DNA of 64,000 nt from Novosphingobium sp. (GCF_039595395.1 NZ_JBCNLP010000001.1:2542001-2606000); one strand, 5' to 3'. Shown: positions 27,051 through 39,085, numbered from the stretch's first letter. Program-made: numbers and translations. The notes: generated by a model from the letters alone, not told the origin.

Positions 27051-27067
27051 TTTCATCCTTTACCTTC

Positions 27068-29155
27068 TTACCAGATCTTCGCCCGCTTCTCCGGCGGCAG
27101 ATAGAGCTTGTCGCCCGGCTTCACGCCGAAGGCATCATACCACGCATCCAGATTGCGCACCGTCAGCGCGCGATACTGGCCCGGAGCGTGGCCATTCGTC
27201 GCCACAATGTTGCGCAGCGCTGCTTCGCGGTACTTGGTCGCCCAGGTCTGCGCGAAGGCGAGGAAGAAGCGCTGATCGCCGGTCATGCCGCTGATCACCG
27301 GAGCCTTCGCGCCGTGCAGCGAGGCGTGATAAGCGTCCAGCGATGCCGCCAGCCCGGCCACGTCGGCGATGTTCTCGCTCAGCGTCAGATCGCCCTTGAT
27401 GTGCAGGCCCGGATAGGGCTCGTAGGCGCTGAACTCTTCCGCCAGCATCTTGCCCGCCGCGTCGAAGCGCTTGAGGTCCTGCTCGGTCCACCAGTTGCGC
27501 AGGCGCCCGGTGGCGTCGAAGGCCGCGCCCTGATTGTCGAAGCTGTGGCTGATCTCGTGGCCGATCACCGCGCCCACCGCGCCATAGTTGTAGGCGGCAT
27601 CGGCGGCGGGGTCGAAGAAGGGCTTCTGCAGGATGGCGGCGGGGAAGTTCAGCGCGTTCTGCACCGGCAGGTTGAGCGCATTGACCGTCTGTGAGGTCAG
27701 CCACCATTCGTTGCGGTCGAGCGGCTTGCCCAGCTTGGCCAGTTGGTGGGCGGTGTCGAACTTGCCCGCCGCCACGGCATTGGCATAGGCGTTGTCGGGG
27801 GTGACTGTAAGGCCGGCATAGTCTTCCCAAGTGTCGGGATAGCCGATGCCGACGATGATGCCCTTGACCTTGGCGATGGCCTCGGCCTTGGTCGAGGGGG
27901 CCATCCAGTCGAGCGCCTGAATGCGGCTGGTGAAGGCGGCCTTGATGTTGACCACCATGCCCTGAATGCGCGTCTTGGACGAGGCCGGGAAATAGCGGCC
28001 CACGTAAATCCGCGCCAGCGCATCGCCCAGAGCGTTGTTCACCGCCGCCAAGGCGCGCTTGTCGCGCGGGCGGGGTTGGGCAACGCCGCTCAGCACCGTG
28101 CCGTAGAAGGCGAAGCGGTCGTCGTCGATCTGCTTGGGCAGCACGGCGGCGTATTGGCTCACCTGATGGAAGGCCAGCCAGTCCTTCCAGACCGAGAGCG
28201 GCTCACTGGCGACCAGAGCGGCCAGAGCGGGGATCGCCTTGGCCTGATAGGCGGCGAACTTACCCGTCCAGGTGATGTTGGCGCCGGACAGGAAAGCATC
28301 CCAGTCCAGACCGGGGGCCTTGGCGGGCAGGTCGGCGCGGGTCCACAGGGTGGTGGCGTGCTGGAAGTCCTCGCTCTCCTCGCGGCCGACATGGGCTTGG
28401 GCGATCTTTATCTCCAGCGCATAGATGGCATCGGCGCGCGCCTGCGCATCGCCCTGTGCCAGCCCGGCGTCGGTCATCAGCCTGGCGATATAGGCGCGGT
28501 ACTTGCCCTGGATCGCCACCATCTTGGGATCGGTGGAGAGGTAATAATCCCGCTCGGGCATGCCAAGGCCGCCCTGCATCAGATAGGGCACCACCTCGCC
28601 GCCGGTCAGCGCCTGCGTCACGAAGAGGCCGAAGAGGTTCTCGGTGTGGAAATTGGTGGCGTTGAGCGGGTCGAGATCGGCGCGCACCTGCTGGCCGAGC
28701 ACCCGGCTCAGGCTGGTCTTGTCGGTGATGGCGGCGAAACGGTCGAGATCGGGCTTGACCGGGGCAAGACCTCTGGCCTCGATCGCCGCAGTGTCGAGAT
28801 AGGCGCGGTAATAGTCGCGGATCTTCTGCGCATCGCTGCCAGGCGCGGCAGGCTTGGCCAGCAGATCGGCGATCACGGTGTTGAGCTGGGCCTCGGTGGC
28901 ATTGGACGCGGTGAGGAAGCTGCCCACGGAAGCGCGATCGGCGGGGATGTCCGTCCGCGCCAGCCAGGTGCCATTGGCATAGAGGTAGAAATCATCTCCG
29001 GGACGGATCGACTTGTCCATGTCCGCCGTCTGCACGCCCGCGCCCTGCCCGGCCGCCTGCGCGTAAGGCGCGGCCATGGCCAGAGCGCAACACGCCGCAA
29101 AACTGCCGAGATGGCGGAAGGTCCGTGCCATTCTGATGGCATCCTGATGCTTCAT
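27068..29155 (-). CDS. M13 family zinc metallopeptidase (neprilysin/PepO-like), exported
   Basis: 695-aa peptidase of the neprilysin family. Zinc site HEISH (His533, Glu534, His537) inside VIGHEISHSFDNQGAAFDATG, third ligand in ENIADVAGL, and the family ending with the YDAFGVKPGDKLYLPPEKR block. An N-terminal signal (FAACCALAMAAPYAQA) indicates periplasmic or surface location. Starts at 29176, 29155 and 29131 are possible; 29155 is a compromise. The gene converges with ribH across a 228-bp gap that holds two inverted repeat copies and a GCCGC/GCGGC hairpin with TTT (26932-26947). Confidence 0.93.
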   Translation of the reverse strand: MKHQDAIRMARTFRHLGSFAACCALAMAAPYAQAAGQGAGVQTADMDKSIRPGDDFYLYANGTWLARTDIPADRASVGSFLTASNATEAQLNTVIADLLAKPAAPGSDAQKIRDYYRAYLDTAAIEARGLAPVKPDLDRFAAITDKTSLSRVLGQQVRADLDPLNATNFHTENLFGLFVTQALTGGEVVPYLMQGGLGMPERDYYLSTDPKMVAIQGKYRAYIARLMTDAGLAQGDAQARADAIYALEIKIAQAHVGREESEDFQHATTLWTRADLPAKAPGLDWDAFLSGANITWTGKFAAYQAKAIPALAALVASEPLSVWKDWLAFHQVSQYAAVLPKQIDDDRFAFYGTVLSGVAQPRPRDKRALAAVNNALGDALARIYVGRYFPASSKTRIQGMVVNIKAAFTSRIQALDWMAPSTKAEAIAKVKGIIVGIGYPDTWEDYAGLTVTPDNAYANAVAAGKFDTAHQLAKLGKPLDRNEWWLTSQTVNALNLPVQNALNFPAAILQKPFFDPAADAAYNYGAVGAVIGHEISHSFDNQGAAFDATGRLRNWWTEQDLKRFDAAGKMLAEEFSAYEPYPGLHIKGDLTLSENIADVAGLAASLDAYHASLHGAKAPVISGMTGDQRFFLAFAQTWATKYREAALRNIVATNGHAPGQYRALTVRNLDAWYDAFGVKPGDKLYLPPEKRAKIW

Positions 29156-29344
29156 GAGGGGATCATCCTTTCCCATTGCATGTCCGAGACCCGGTCAGCG
29201 ACGGAACGCACCAAAACTGCGGCTGACCGCTGACCGTTCATGCCTCTGTCACTACGCCTGCCAAGGAACAATGCAATCAGGGTGGATGACGATGGCGGTT
29301 GACCGCCACGCAGGCGCAAGGCGCGAAATACGCGAAAAGTATAG

Positions 29345-29596
29345 ATGAATTGCTTTATGGTGATGCCCCTAGCAACAATGCAGCGAATTCATCGCGCCGT
29401 CCGCATTATCCTTCCCGGCATGCGCCCGGCCGATCAGCCCGACAATCCACAAGATGATGACAGGCTCCGTGCGATCGCCTTGCGTAAGATGCTGCGTGAA
29501 GCGCTGATGCAGCTCGACGGCATGGGTGCCAATCTGGCGGCGGCACATCTGGCGGCCTGCATCGATTCGCTGAACCGGCGCTTCGATCTGGACTAA
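29345..29596 (+). CDS. Small hypothetical protein
   Basis: 83-aa protein, mostly helical, without recognised domain. The central part (DRLRAIALRKMLREALMQLD) and the end (AAHLAACIDSLNRRFDLD) have the look of a folded helical hairpin and high coding quality. It may start at 29345 or at the ATG at 29378; the first gives a hydrophobic MNCFMVMPLATM start, but no strong ribosome binding site decides it. It precedes the MarR-like gene by about 190 AT-rich bases. Confidence 0.6.
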   Translation: MNCFMVMPLATMQRIHRAVRIILPGMRPADQPDNPQDDDRLRAIALRKMLREALMQLDGMGANLAAAHLAACIDSLNRRFDLD

Positions 29597-29658
29597 TTCA
29601 TCCCCACTTATTTTTCCCCGACGAACGGGAGAAATCAGGCACTTTCACAAAAAGTATC

Positions 29659-29717
29659 AAAATGGATGGAATTATCATCCATTTTCGGTTGGACGTTACG
29701 CAACTTAACATCATATT
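29659..29717 (+). promoter_or_regulatory. Perfect dyad plus promoter upstream of MarR-like gene
   Basis: AAAATGGATG (29659-29668) and CATCCATTTT (29676-29685) form a perfect 10-bp inverted repeat with a 7-nt centre. It abuts a promoter-like TTGGAC (29689-29694), 17-nt spacer, CATATT (29712-29717). The gene starts at 29789. Candidate operator plus sigma-70-type promoter; inferred. Confidence 0.55.
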
Positions 29718-29788
29718 AATGCCGGATCGAGCGTTTGCGATTCGAGCAATTCGTTGCGGCATGACAAGCCAAAGGAGTTGGAGAAGTT

Positions 29789-30274
29789 ATGAATGCAACA
29801 TTCAAACGTCTCCCCACTCATCGTCAGGATCATGACGCACCGCAGGATGCAGATACGAAATTGCGGGATATCGCGCGGTCGCTCGATCTTTTAGTCAGCG
29901 AATTGCAACTGGTTGCGGACACTCATCACATCACTCCTCCCAAAAGTGATGATGACACGCTGGATCGCGCGATCCAGATCTATCGCAACCGCCGCCGCCG
30001 GGAGCAGATTTTTGGCGACGCCACACTGTTTGGCGAACCGGCCTGGGACATCATGCTGGATCTGTTCGTGGCCTCTCGCCATGCCAAGCGGATCGCGGTG
30101 ACCAGTGCCTGCATCGGCTCGGCGGTGCCCGCGACAACGGCGCTGCGCTGGATCAAGATCCTGGAAGAACGCGGACTGATTGAACGCGAGGTCGATGAAA
30201 TCGACGCGAGACGCATCTTCGTGCGCCTGTCGCCACGCGGCAGCAGCCTGATGGAAGAATTCCTGGCAAGCTGA
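29789..30274 (+). CDS. MarR-like winged-helix DNA-binding protein
   Basis: 161-aa regulator. Residues about 25-45 form a helix. The winged-helix domain spans about 85-160 (WDIMLDLFVASRHAKRIAVT, then ACIGSAVPATTALRWIKILE, then ERGLIEREVDEIDARRIFVR as the wing). This is the short sphingomonad-type MarR protein in which the DNA-binding domain is C-terminal. Start at 29789 has AAAGGAG upstream. The perfect dyad about 100 bp upstream could be its own operator. Ligand and targets are unknown. Confidence 0.85.
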   Translation: MNATFKRLPTHRQDHDAPQDADTKLRDIARSLDLLVSELQLVADTHHITPPKSDDDTLDRAIQIYRNRRRREQIFGDATLFGEPAWDIMLDLFVASRHAKRIAVTSACIGSAVPATTALRWIKILEERGLIEREVDEIDARRIFVRLSPRGSSLMEEFLAS

Positions 30275-30315
30275 CAGAGAGCCGGTGCGCAACGATGGTG
30301 CACCACTGCCCCATC

Positions 30316-30360
30316 GCCGGAAGACGTCATGGGAGCGCGAGGGTGTAACACCCTCGCACC
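30316..30360 (-). repeat. Hairpin-tail repeat, copy B (after eno)
   Basis: Minus-strand copy: GCGAGGGTG/CACCCTCGC stem, tail GCTCCCATGACGTCTTCC. It begins about 14 nt past the eno stop, between the convergent MarR-like gene and eno. Confidence 0.82.
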
Positions 30361-30372
30361 TACCCCTTATCT

Positions 30373-31659
30373 TTACTTCAGCAGACGACCAAACGCGCCC
30401 TTACCGGCGTAGATCGCGCCCGAACCCAGCTCTTCCTCGATACGGATGAGCTGGTTGTACTTGGCCAACCGGTCCGAACGGGCCAGCGAGCCGGTCTTGA
30501 TCTGACCGCAGTTGGTAGCGACGGCGAGGTCGGCAATCGTCGAATCCTCGGTCTCGCCCGAACGGTGGCTCATCACGGCGGTGTAACCGGCGCGCTGGGC
30601 GATGCTCACGGCTTCCAGCGTCTCGGTCAGCGTGCCGATCTGGTTGACCTTCACCAGCAGCGAGTTGGCCAGGCCCTTCTCGATGCCCATGGTCAGGCGC
30701 TTGGGGTTGGTGACGAAGAGATCGTCGCCCACGAGCTGCACCTTGTCGCCGATCTTGTCGGTTAGGGCCTTCCAGCCTTCGAAATCGTCCTCGCTCATGC
30801 CGTCCTCGATCGAGATGATCGCGTAGTCCTGCGAGAGCTTGGTGAGGTAATCGGCGAATTCCACCGGCGAGAGCGACAGGCCTTCGCCGCTGATCTCATA
30901 CTTGCCGTTCTTGAAGAACTCGGTGGCGGCGCAGTCCAGCGCCAGCAGCACATCGGTGCCCAGCTTGAAACCGGCCTTCTCGACCGAGGCGCCGATGAAG
31001 TCCAGCGCGGCGCGCGTGCTGGCGATGTTGGGGGCAAAGCCGCCCTCGTCACCCACGGCGGTGGCCAGACCCTTGGCCGACAGGTCCTTCTTCAGCGTGT
31101 GGAAGATCTCGCTGCCCCAGCGCACGGCCTCGGCGATCGAGTCGGCGCCCACCGGCATGACCATGAATTCCTGGAAATCGATGGGGTTGTCGGCATGCTC
31201 GCCGCCGTTGATGATGTTCATCATCGGCACGGGCAGCACATGGGCCGACACGCCGCCGACATAGCTGTACAGCGGCAGACCGCGCGCATCGGCGGCAGCC
31301 TTGGCAGCGGCCAGCGACACGCCGAGGATGGCGTTGGCGCCCAGACGGGCCTTGTTGGGGGTGCCGTCCAGCTCGATCATGGCCAGATCGAGGTCGCGCT
31401 GGTCTTCCGCGTCGCGGCCTTCGAGCAGCTCGCTGATCTCGTCATTGACGGCATCGACGGCCTTGAGCACGCCCTTGCCCAGATAGCGGCTCTTGTCGCC
31501 GTCGCGCAGTTCCACGGCTTCATGCGCGCCGGTGCTGGCCCCCGAGGGAACCGCAGCCCGACCGAAGCTGCCATCTTCCAGCAGAACATCGACCTCGATC
31601 GTGGGGTTGCCACGGCTGTCGAGAATTTCGCGGGCATGGATATCGAGAATCGCGGTCAT
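30373..31659 (-). CDS. eno: Enolase (phosphopyruvate hydratase)
   Basis: Interconverts 2-phosphoglycerate and PEP in glycolysis. 428 aa, the standard length. N-terminus ILDIHAREILDSRGNPTIEV, metal-binding acids in LALDCAATEF, SIEDGM and LVGDDLFVTNP, and the signature SHRSGETEDSTIADLAVA near residue 365. The ATG at 31659 begins the family's usual N-terminus; the open frame continues upstream on noise. It diverges from the DUF883-like gene. Confidence 0.97.
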   Translation of the reverse strand: MTAILDIHAREILDSRGNPTIEVDVLLEDGSFGRAAVPSGASTGAHEAVELRDGDKSRYLGKGVLKAVDAVNDEISELLEGRDAEDQRDLDLAMIELDGTPNKARLGANAILGVSLAAAKAAADARGLPLYSYVGGVSAHVLPVPMMNIINGGEHADNPIDFQEFMVMPVGADSIAEAVRWGSEIFHTLKKDLSAKGLATAVGDEGGFAPNIASTRAALDFIGASVEKAGFKLGTDVLLALDCAATEFFKNGKYEISGEGLSLSPVEFADYLTKLSQDYAIISIEDGMSEDDFEGWKALTDKIGDKVQLVGDDLFVTNPKRLTMGIEKGLANSLLVKVNQIGTLTETLEAVSIAQRAGYTAVMSHRSGETEDSTIADLAVATNCGQIKTGSLARSDRLAKYNQLIRIEEELGSGAIYAGKGAFGRLLK

Positions 31660-31870
31660 GGCGGGTTCATCTCCTCTGGACCAACTCAAAGGTCTTTCGT
31701 GACTGCTCCTTAGCAGCAGAGCCTTGGCAGGCAAGCTGCATTGCAGCATGATGGACCCAGGGACCACTTGCGGCGTTCCTGTAACGAGCAGGCGATTCTC
31801 GCTTTGTAATGAGCGGGCGATTGTCGCCAGACCCATGCCCCGCGGTGACCCGCCAGAGGAGGATAAAGCC

Positions 31871-32470
31871 ATGGCCAAGACCGAAGCCACCGAGCACCTT
31901 GAAAAGTCCGCCAAGGACACCGCCCATTCGGCGGCCGAAACGATCCACGCCGCCAAGGATGTGGCCGGAGAGGCGGCTGCGGACGCCAAGGATCACGCCA
32001 AGGCCCGCTTCGCGCAGGCGCTGGATGAAGCCAAGGCCAGCGTCTCGGCACTGGGCAAGAAGGCCCATGAACAGACCGAGGCCTACCGCGAAAAGCTGGC
32101 CTCCGCCGATCTGATCAACCAGGGCAAGGAACTGGCCGCTGACGCCGCTGAACGCGCCGCCGCTCTGGCCAGTGACGGCAAGTCCAAGGCCAGCGATCTG
32201 CTGACCAGCCTGGGCAAGGTCGTGGCTGACAATGCCGGTGTGGTGAACGACAAGCTGGGCGAAAAATACGGCGATTACGCCCGTACCGCCGCCCGCTCGA
32301 TCCAGGAAACGGCCGCCAAGCTCGAAGCCAAGGATCTGGGCGAGCTGGGCGAGGACGCCAAGGGCTTTGTCCGCGCCCGGCCCTTCGTGGCGCTGGGGAT
32401 CGCGGCGGTTGCCGGGTTCCTGGTCGCCCGCGCTTTCACCAGCACGCCCGAGGTGCAGGAAGAAGCCTGA
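31871..32470 (+). CDS. DUF883/ElaB-like membrane-anchored protein
   Basis: 199-aa, Ala/Lys/Glu-rich, strongly helical protein (repeated KDHAKARFAQALDEAKA-type segments suggest coiled coil over about residues 5-165). One C-terminal membrane segment (FVALGIAAVAGFLVARAF, about residues 170-188) follows an RARPF motif typical of the ElaB/YqjD/DUF883 group, which in E. coli includes inner-membrane proteins that bind ribosomes in stationary phase. Start has GAGGAGGA upstream. Leads a three-gene envelope cluster with the holin-like and DUF3618 genes. Confidence 0.8.
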   Translation: MAKTEATEHLEKSAKDTAHSAAETIHAAKDVAGEAAADAKDHAKARFAQALDEAKASVSALGKKAHEQTEAYREKLASADLINQGKELAADAAERAAALASDGKSKASDLLTSLGKVVADNAGVVNDKLGEKYGDYARTAARSIQETAAKLEAKDLGELGEDAKGFVRARPFVALGIAAVAGFLVARAFTSTPEVQEEA

Positions 32471-32586
32471 TCCTGCGATCCGCTTGACCGGATTTCCGCG
32501 CGGGGGAGCGGCACAGATGCCGCTCCCCCGTGTTGCCATGCAATTTGGGGCTTGCCGGGCGTCGCGTCAGGCATGAATGTTGGGGC

Positions 32587-32985
32587 ATGATTGACGAAAC
32601 CGAACAGCATGACGATCAGGCGAACCAGCATGAAGGTGCAGGAAAACGCCCCATGGCGCTGACTTCGGAAATCGAGGGGCTGATTGCCGCCGCGCGTGAG
32701 GCCTTTTCCAGCGAGGTCGCCTATCAGCGCGCCCGCGCCATTCTGGCCAGCAAGATTGCCGGGCGGATCGCCGGTCTGGCAGCACTGGCGGCGGCGCTGG
32801 TGTTCTTTTTGCTGCTGGCGCTGGTGGTGGGCTTGCTGCTGGCACTCGCGCCGCTGCTGGGCACATGGCAGGCGCTGGGCATCGTGGTGCTGGCGCTGCT
32901 CTTGGGCATGGCGGTGGCAGCGTGGGCCGCTTTGCGTGCATGGCGGCGCCTCAAGGGCGTGCTGACCGGAAAGGCCAAGCCATGA
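32587..32985 (+). CDS. Phage holin-like (YqjE/holin superfamily III type) membrane protein
   Basis: 132 aa with a polar N-terminus (about 55 residues) and two long hydrophobic segments (AALAAALVFFLLLALVVGLL and LGIVVLALLLGMAVAAWAAL) separated by a short turn, then a basic tail. This is the architecture of the YqjE/holin_3_6 family found beside ElaB/DUF883 and DUF3618 genes. There is no phage context, so a lytic role is unlikely. Its stop overlaps the next start (ATGA). Confidence 0.78.
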   Translation: MIDETEQHDDQANQHEGAGKRPMALTSEIEGLIAAAREAFSSEVAYQRARAILASKIAGRIAGLAALAAALVFFLLLALVVGLLLALAPLLGTWQALGIVVLALLLGMAVAAWAALRAWRRLKGVLTGKAKP

Positions 32986-33407
32986 TCCAGGACGATGATC
33001 TGGCCGTGCTCAAGGCCCGCCGCGATATTTCGCGCGCCAATCTGGTCGAACGCATCGGTGAGGTGCGCCATCTGGCCGCCAATCCCACGGCCCTGATCAG
33101 CCGGGCCCGCGCCGATCTGGAACATGGCACCCGCTCAGCCACCTTTCAGGCGCTCGATATCGCCAATGACAATCGCGGCATCGTGGTTGCCACAGCCTCG
33201 GCGCTGGCGCTGTGGCTGATGCGACAGCAAGTGGCGCGGCAGATCGCGCTGCAACTGGGTCACAAGCTGGGCGACAGTGCCATCGAGGCGGGCAAAGCCC
33301 TGGCGGATCGTGCGCCAAGCTGGCTGGAAAATCTGGGCGACCGGCTGAAAAAGCCCGAAAGCAAGCTGGCTCGTGTAAGCCGCTGGCTGCCCTGGGGCAA
33401 AAAATAG
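32982..33407 (+). CDS. DUF3618 domain protein
   Basis: 141-aa protein with the DUF3618 N-terminal block (ARRDISRANLVERIGEVRHL), one likely membrane segment (GIVVATASALALWLM, residues about 66-80) and an amphipathic basic C-terminus (SKLARVSRWLPWGKK). Coupled to the holin-like gene by a four-base overlap. The family commonly appears in this three-gene set; function is unknown, presumably inner-membrane organisation or stress. Confidence 0.78.
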   Translation: MIQDDDLAVLKARRDISRANLVERIGEVRHLAANPTALISRARADLEHGTRSATFQALDIANDNRGIVVATASALALWLMRQQVARQIALQLGHKLGDSAIEAGKALADRAPSWLENLGDRLKKPESKLARVSRWLPWGKK

Positions 33408-33544
33408 GTATGTGACGGGGCGGCGCATGCCCCCTGCCCCCCGACTTTTGGCGAGTCCGGACCTTTCCCCAGGGCGAAAGCATGGCTTTCGACAGGATGC
33501 GATGCTATGCGGACGGCTCCTTCCCCCCATTCATGGGATATGCA

Positions 33545-33763
33545 ATGCAGAAACTACACCTCGTGATCGGCGGCCGCGTGAAAGACCCGCAGGGCCTCGA
33601 TTTTGTCGACCTGAAGGCTTTGGACTATGTCGGCGTGTTCCCCGACTATGCTTCGGCCGAGGAAGCCTGGCGCGGTGCCGCCCAGCGCAGCGTCGACGAT
33701 GCCGAGATGAAGTATGTCGTCGTCCATCTGCATCGTCTGCTCGACCCGGCTTCGGAAGGCTGA
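33545..33763 (+). CDS. DUF4170 family small protein
   Basis: 72-aa soluble protein (LHLVIGGRVKDPQGLDFVDL ... ALDYVGVFPDYASAEEAWRG ... YVVVHLHRLLDP) typical of the alphaproteobacterial DUF4170 family, which has no assigned function. Starts at 33545 (MQKLHL); the open frame begins earlier, but the upstream part is not conserved-looking. A clean terminator follows 23 bases after the stop, so it is a single-gene unit or the end of one. Confidence 0.82.
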   Translation: MQKLHLVIGGRVKDPQGLDFVDLKALDYVGVFPDYASAEEAWRGAAQRSVDDAEMKYVVVHLHRLLDPASEG

Positions 33764-33786
33764 GGTCAGGCGACCGCGCAGGACAC

Positions 33787-33815
33787 AAAAAAGGCCCCAG
33801 CGATGGGGCCTTTTA
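33787..33815 (+). terminator. Terminator after DUF4170 gene
   Basis: A-run, then GGCCCC (33793-33798), loop AGCGAT, GGGGCC (33805-33810) and TTTT. It works in either direction on paper, but the minus-strand greA ends beyond it, so it mainly serves the DUF4170 gene. Confidence 0.85.
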
Positions 33816-33885
33816 CGTTTGAGGTGAAGCGCCGGCTTCCCGGCACCCTCTCAGATGATGCGCCGGTTACCCGGCGCGGGCACAC

Positions 33886-34362
33886 TCAGATGAACTCGAT
33901 CTTGTTCACCACATAGAAGCGCTCACCGGCAGGCACGCTGACTTCGATCTCGTCCTCGATCCGCTTGCCGATCAGCGCGCGGCCCAGAGGCGAGTTGTAG
34001 CTGATCTTGCCGCCCTTGGCGTCGGCCTCATAGGTGCCGACGATCTGATAGCGCACCGGCTTGTCGTCATCGTCGAGCAGCGTCACCGTGGCACCGAACA
34101 CCACCTTGTCGCCCGAAAGCGTGGTGGGATCGATGATGGTGGCGCGGCTGATCTTGTCCTCCAGGTCGGCGATGGTCGCCTCGACCTGGCCCTGGCGTTC
34201 TTTCGCCGCGTGATATTCGGCGTTTTCCGAAAGGTCGCCATGAGCGCGCGCTTCCTCGATCGCATCCACGATCTGCGGGCGCTCCTCACGCAGCGCCTTC
34301 AGCTCGGCGTTCAGCTTTTGATAGCCTTCCGCCAGCATCGGCAGCTTTTCGACACTCGCCAT
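33886..34362 (-). CDS. greA: Transcription elongation factor GreA
   Basis: Rescues backtracked RNA polymerase by stimulating transcript cleavage. 158 aa, standard. N-terminal coiled coil (residues about 12-75) with acidic tip motif GDLSENAEYHAAKERQ, then the C-terminal FKBP-like domain (YQIVGTYEADAKGGKISYNS, SPLGRALIGK). Downstream of carA-carB on the same strand with a 112-bp gap, an arrangement common in alphaproteobacteria. Confidence 0.96.
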   Translation of the reverse strand: MASVEKLPMLAEGYQKLNAELKALREERPQIVDAIEEARAHGDLSENAEYHAAKERQGQVEATIADLEDKISRATIIDPTTLSGDKVVFGATVTLLDDDDKPVRYQIVGTYEADAKGGKISYNSPLGRALIGKRIEDEIEVSVPAGERFYVVNKIEFI

Positions 34363-34474
34363 GTTCCGTCATCGTCCTTTTCAAGGCCCTCCCGTTTCAG
34401 CGACAGTTTCCCTAACCCGTTGGATAATCTCAACGGATTAAGGCCGATCGCTGGTGTGGGGAGGGCGTGATCGA

Positions 34475-34719
34475 TCAACTATAATAGGACTGGAGCGGGC
34501 AAACTTCAAGTTTCGCGCGCGAAAGAGCCTCGATTGCATCCACAGCCGCGACACTGGCCGCCGCCGTGGTGAAGGAAGGCACCCTGGTGGAGAGCGCGAT
34601 CTGACGGATCGACTGCGAATCCTTCAGGCTCTGCCAGCCTTCGGTGGTGTTGAAGATCAGCGCGATATCGCCATCGACGATCTTGTCGACGATATGCGGA
34701 CGCCCTTCGGCCACCTTGT

Positions 34720-34723
<4 letters not shown>
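34475..34723 (-). pseudogene. carB: carB 3' part (rest of MGS domain) separated by frameshift
   Basis: 82 codons in a different frame from carB, continuing its sequence exactly: NKVAEGRPHIVDKIVDGDIA, IFNTTEGWQSLKDSQSIRQI, ALSTRVPSFTTAAASVAAVD. It is the second half of the methylglyoxal-synthase-like domain that binds regulators (UMP, IMP or ornithine in E. coli). It could be translated on its own from a TTG at 34723 that overlaps the carB stop (TTGA) and has GGAG five bases upstream. More likely it is part of one gene split by a lost base or a sequencing error. Confidence 0.85.
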
Positions 34724-37805
<3,082 letters not shown>

Positions 37806-37806
<1 letters not shown>

Positions 37807-38972
37807 CAGGCGAGGCCCTCAATGAATTTCTGGAAAAGGTAGAAGCTGTCCATCGGACCGGGCGAGGCCTCGGGATGGTACTGCACGGAGAAGGCCTTTT
37901 TGCCGGTGATCGACAGGCCGCAGTTGCTGCCGTCAAACAGCGAAACATGGGTTTCCACCACGCCCTCGGGCAAGGTTGCGCTGTCCACCGCGAAGCCGTG
38001 GTTCATCGAGGTGATCTCGACCACGCCTTCGGCCGTGCGCTTGACCGGATGGTTGGCGCCGCGGTGGCCCTGATGCATCTTGATGGTCTTGGCGCCGGTG
38101 GCCAGACCCAGCATCTGATGGCCAAGGCAGATGCCGAAGAGCGGCACATCGCGATCGAGCAGCGCCTTGATCACCGGCACGGCATATTCGCCGGTGGCCG
38201 CCGGATCGCCGGGGCCGTTCGAGAGGAACACACCGGCGGGCTTGAGCGCCAGAATGTCCTCCAGCGAGGTTTCGGCGGGCACGACAGTCACGCTGGCGCC
38301 AGCCTTCACCAGATTGCGGAAGATGTTGTCCTTCGCGCCATAGTCGATTGCCACCACATGGGGACGCGGATCGCTGTCGGGGCGGCCATAGCCCTGCCCC
38401 AGCGTCCAGACCGAACCTTCCCAATCCTCATTGGCGGTGCGGGTGACGACTTTCGCCAGATCGAGGCCTTCAAGGCCGCTCCAGGCCTGAGCCTGGGCGA
38501 TCAGCGCCTGCAGATCGAAGTTGCCTTCGGGATCATGGGCGATCACCGCGTTGGGCGCACCGGCCAGGCGGATACGGCGGGTCAGCGCGCGGGTGTCGAT
38601 GCCCGAGATGCCGATCTTGCCCTTGCTCGCCAGCCATGCGGGGAATTCACCCTGGGCGCGGAAGTTGGAGGGGGCGGTCACGTCTTCGCGCACCACGCAG
38701 CCCACCGCGCCATCGACCTGCGATTCCAGATCCTCGTCATTCACGCCGACATTGCCGATGTGCGGAAAGGTGAAGGTCACGATCTGCCCGGCATAGCTGG
38801 GGTCGGTCATCACTTCCTGATAGCCGGTCATGGCGGTGTTGAAGCACACTTCGCCAACCGCGCTGCCCACGGCGCCGAAGCCTCGGCCCCACAGCACGCT
38901 GCCATCGGAAAGCACCAGGACAGCCGTTGCATCGGCAGGTTTAGGCGCAAGCGTAGGGGCGGGGTCTGCCAT
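37806..38972 (-). CDS. carA: Carbamoyl-phosphate synthase small (glutaminase) subunit
   Basis: 388-aa class I glutamine amidotransferase that feeds ammonia to CarB. N-terminal CPSase small domain (GEVCFNTAMTGYQEVMTDPS, TFPHIGNVGVNDED), then the triad: nucleophile Cys in GICLGHQMLG and His/Glu in VQYHPEASPGP. First gene of carA-carB(-greA). A promoter candidate lies about 50-75 bp upstream. Confidence 0.97.
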
Positions 38973-39021
38973 AGGGGGCGCTCCGTTCTAGGGGTTTCGG
39001 ACATGGTTGCTAAGGCCCGCC

Positions 39022-39049
39022 CGCTAGACCCCGCACCCCCATCCGTCAA
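39022..39049 (-). promoter_or_regulatory. Candidate carA promoter
   Basis: On the minus strand TTGACG (39049-39044), a 16-nt spacer, then CTAGCG (39027-39022), resembling the alphaproteobacterial housekeeping promoter. Predicted start leaves a 5' leader of about 40 nt before the carA ATG at 38972. Confidence 0.4.
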
Positions 39050-39071
39050 CCCCGCAGCAGGCCTATCAAAT

Positions 39072-39085
39072 CGGGAATTTTCCCG
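39072..39085. promoter_or_regulatory. Dyad between carA and yqeY
   Basis: CGGGAA-TT-TTCCCG, a short inverted repeat about 25 bp upstream of the carA -35 box in the divergent region. Possible operator or activator site; unsupported beyond its symmetry. Confidence 0.3.

Noticed and set aside
32587..32985. Holin-like gene as evidence for a prophage
   Set aside because: Neighbours are DUF883-like and DUF3618 genes, not phage genes; this is a chromosomal family sharing the fold.
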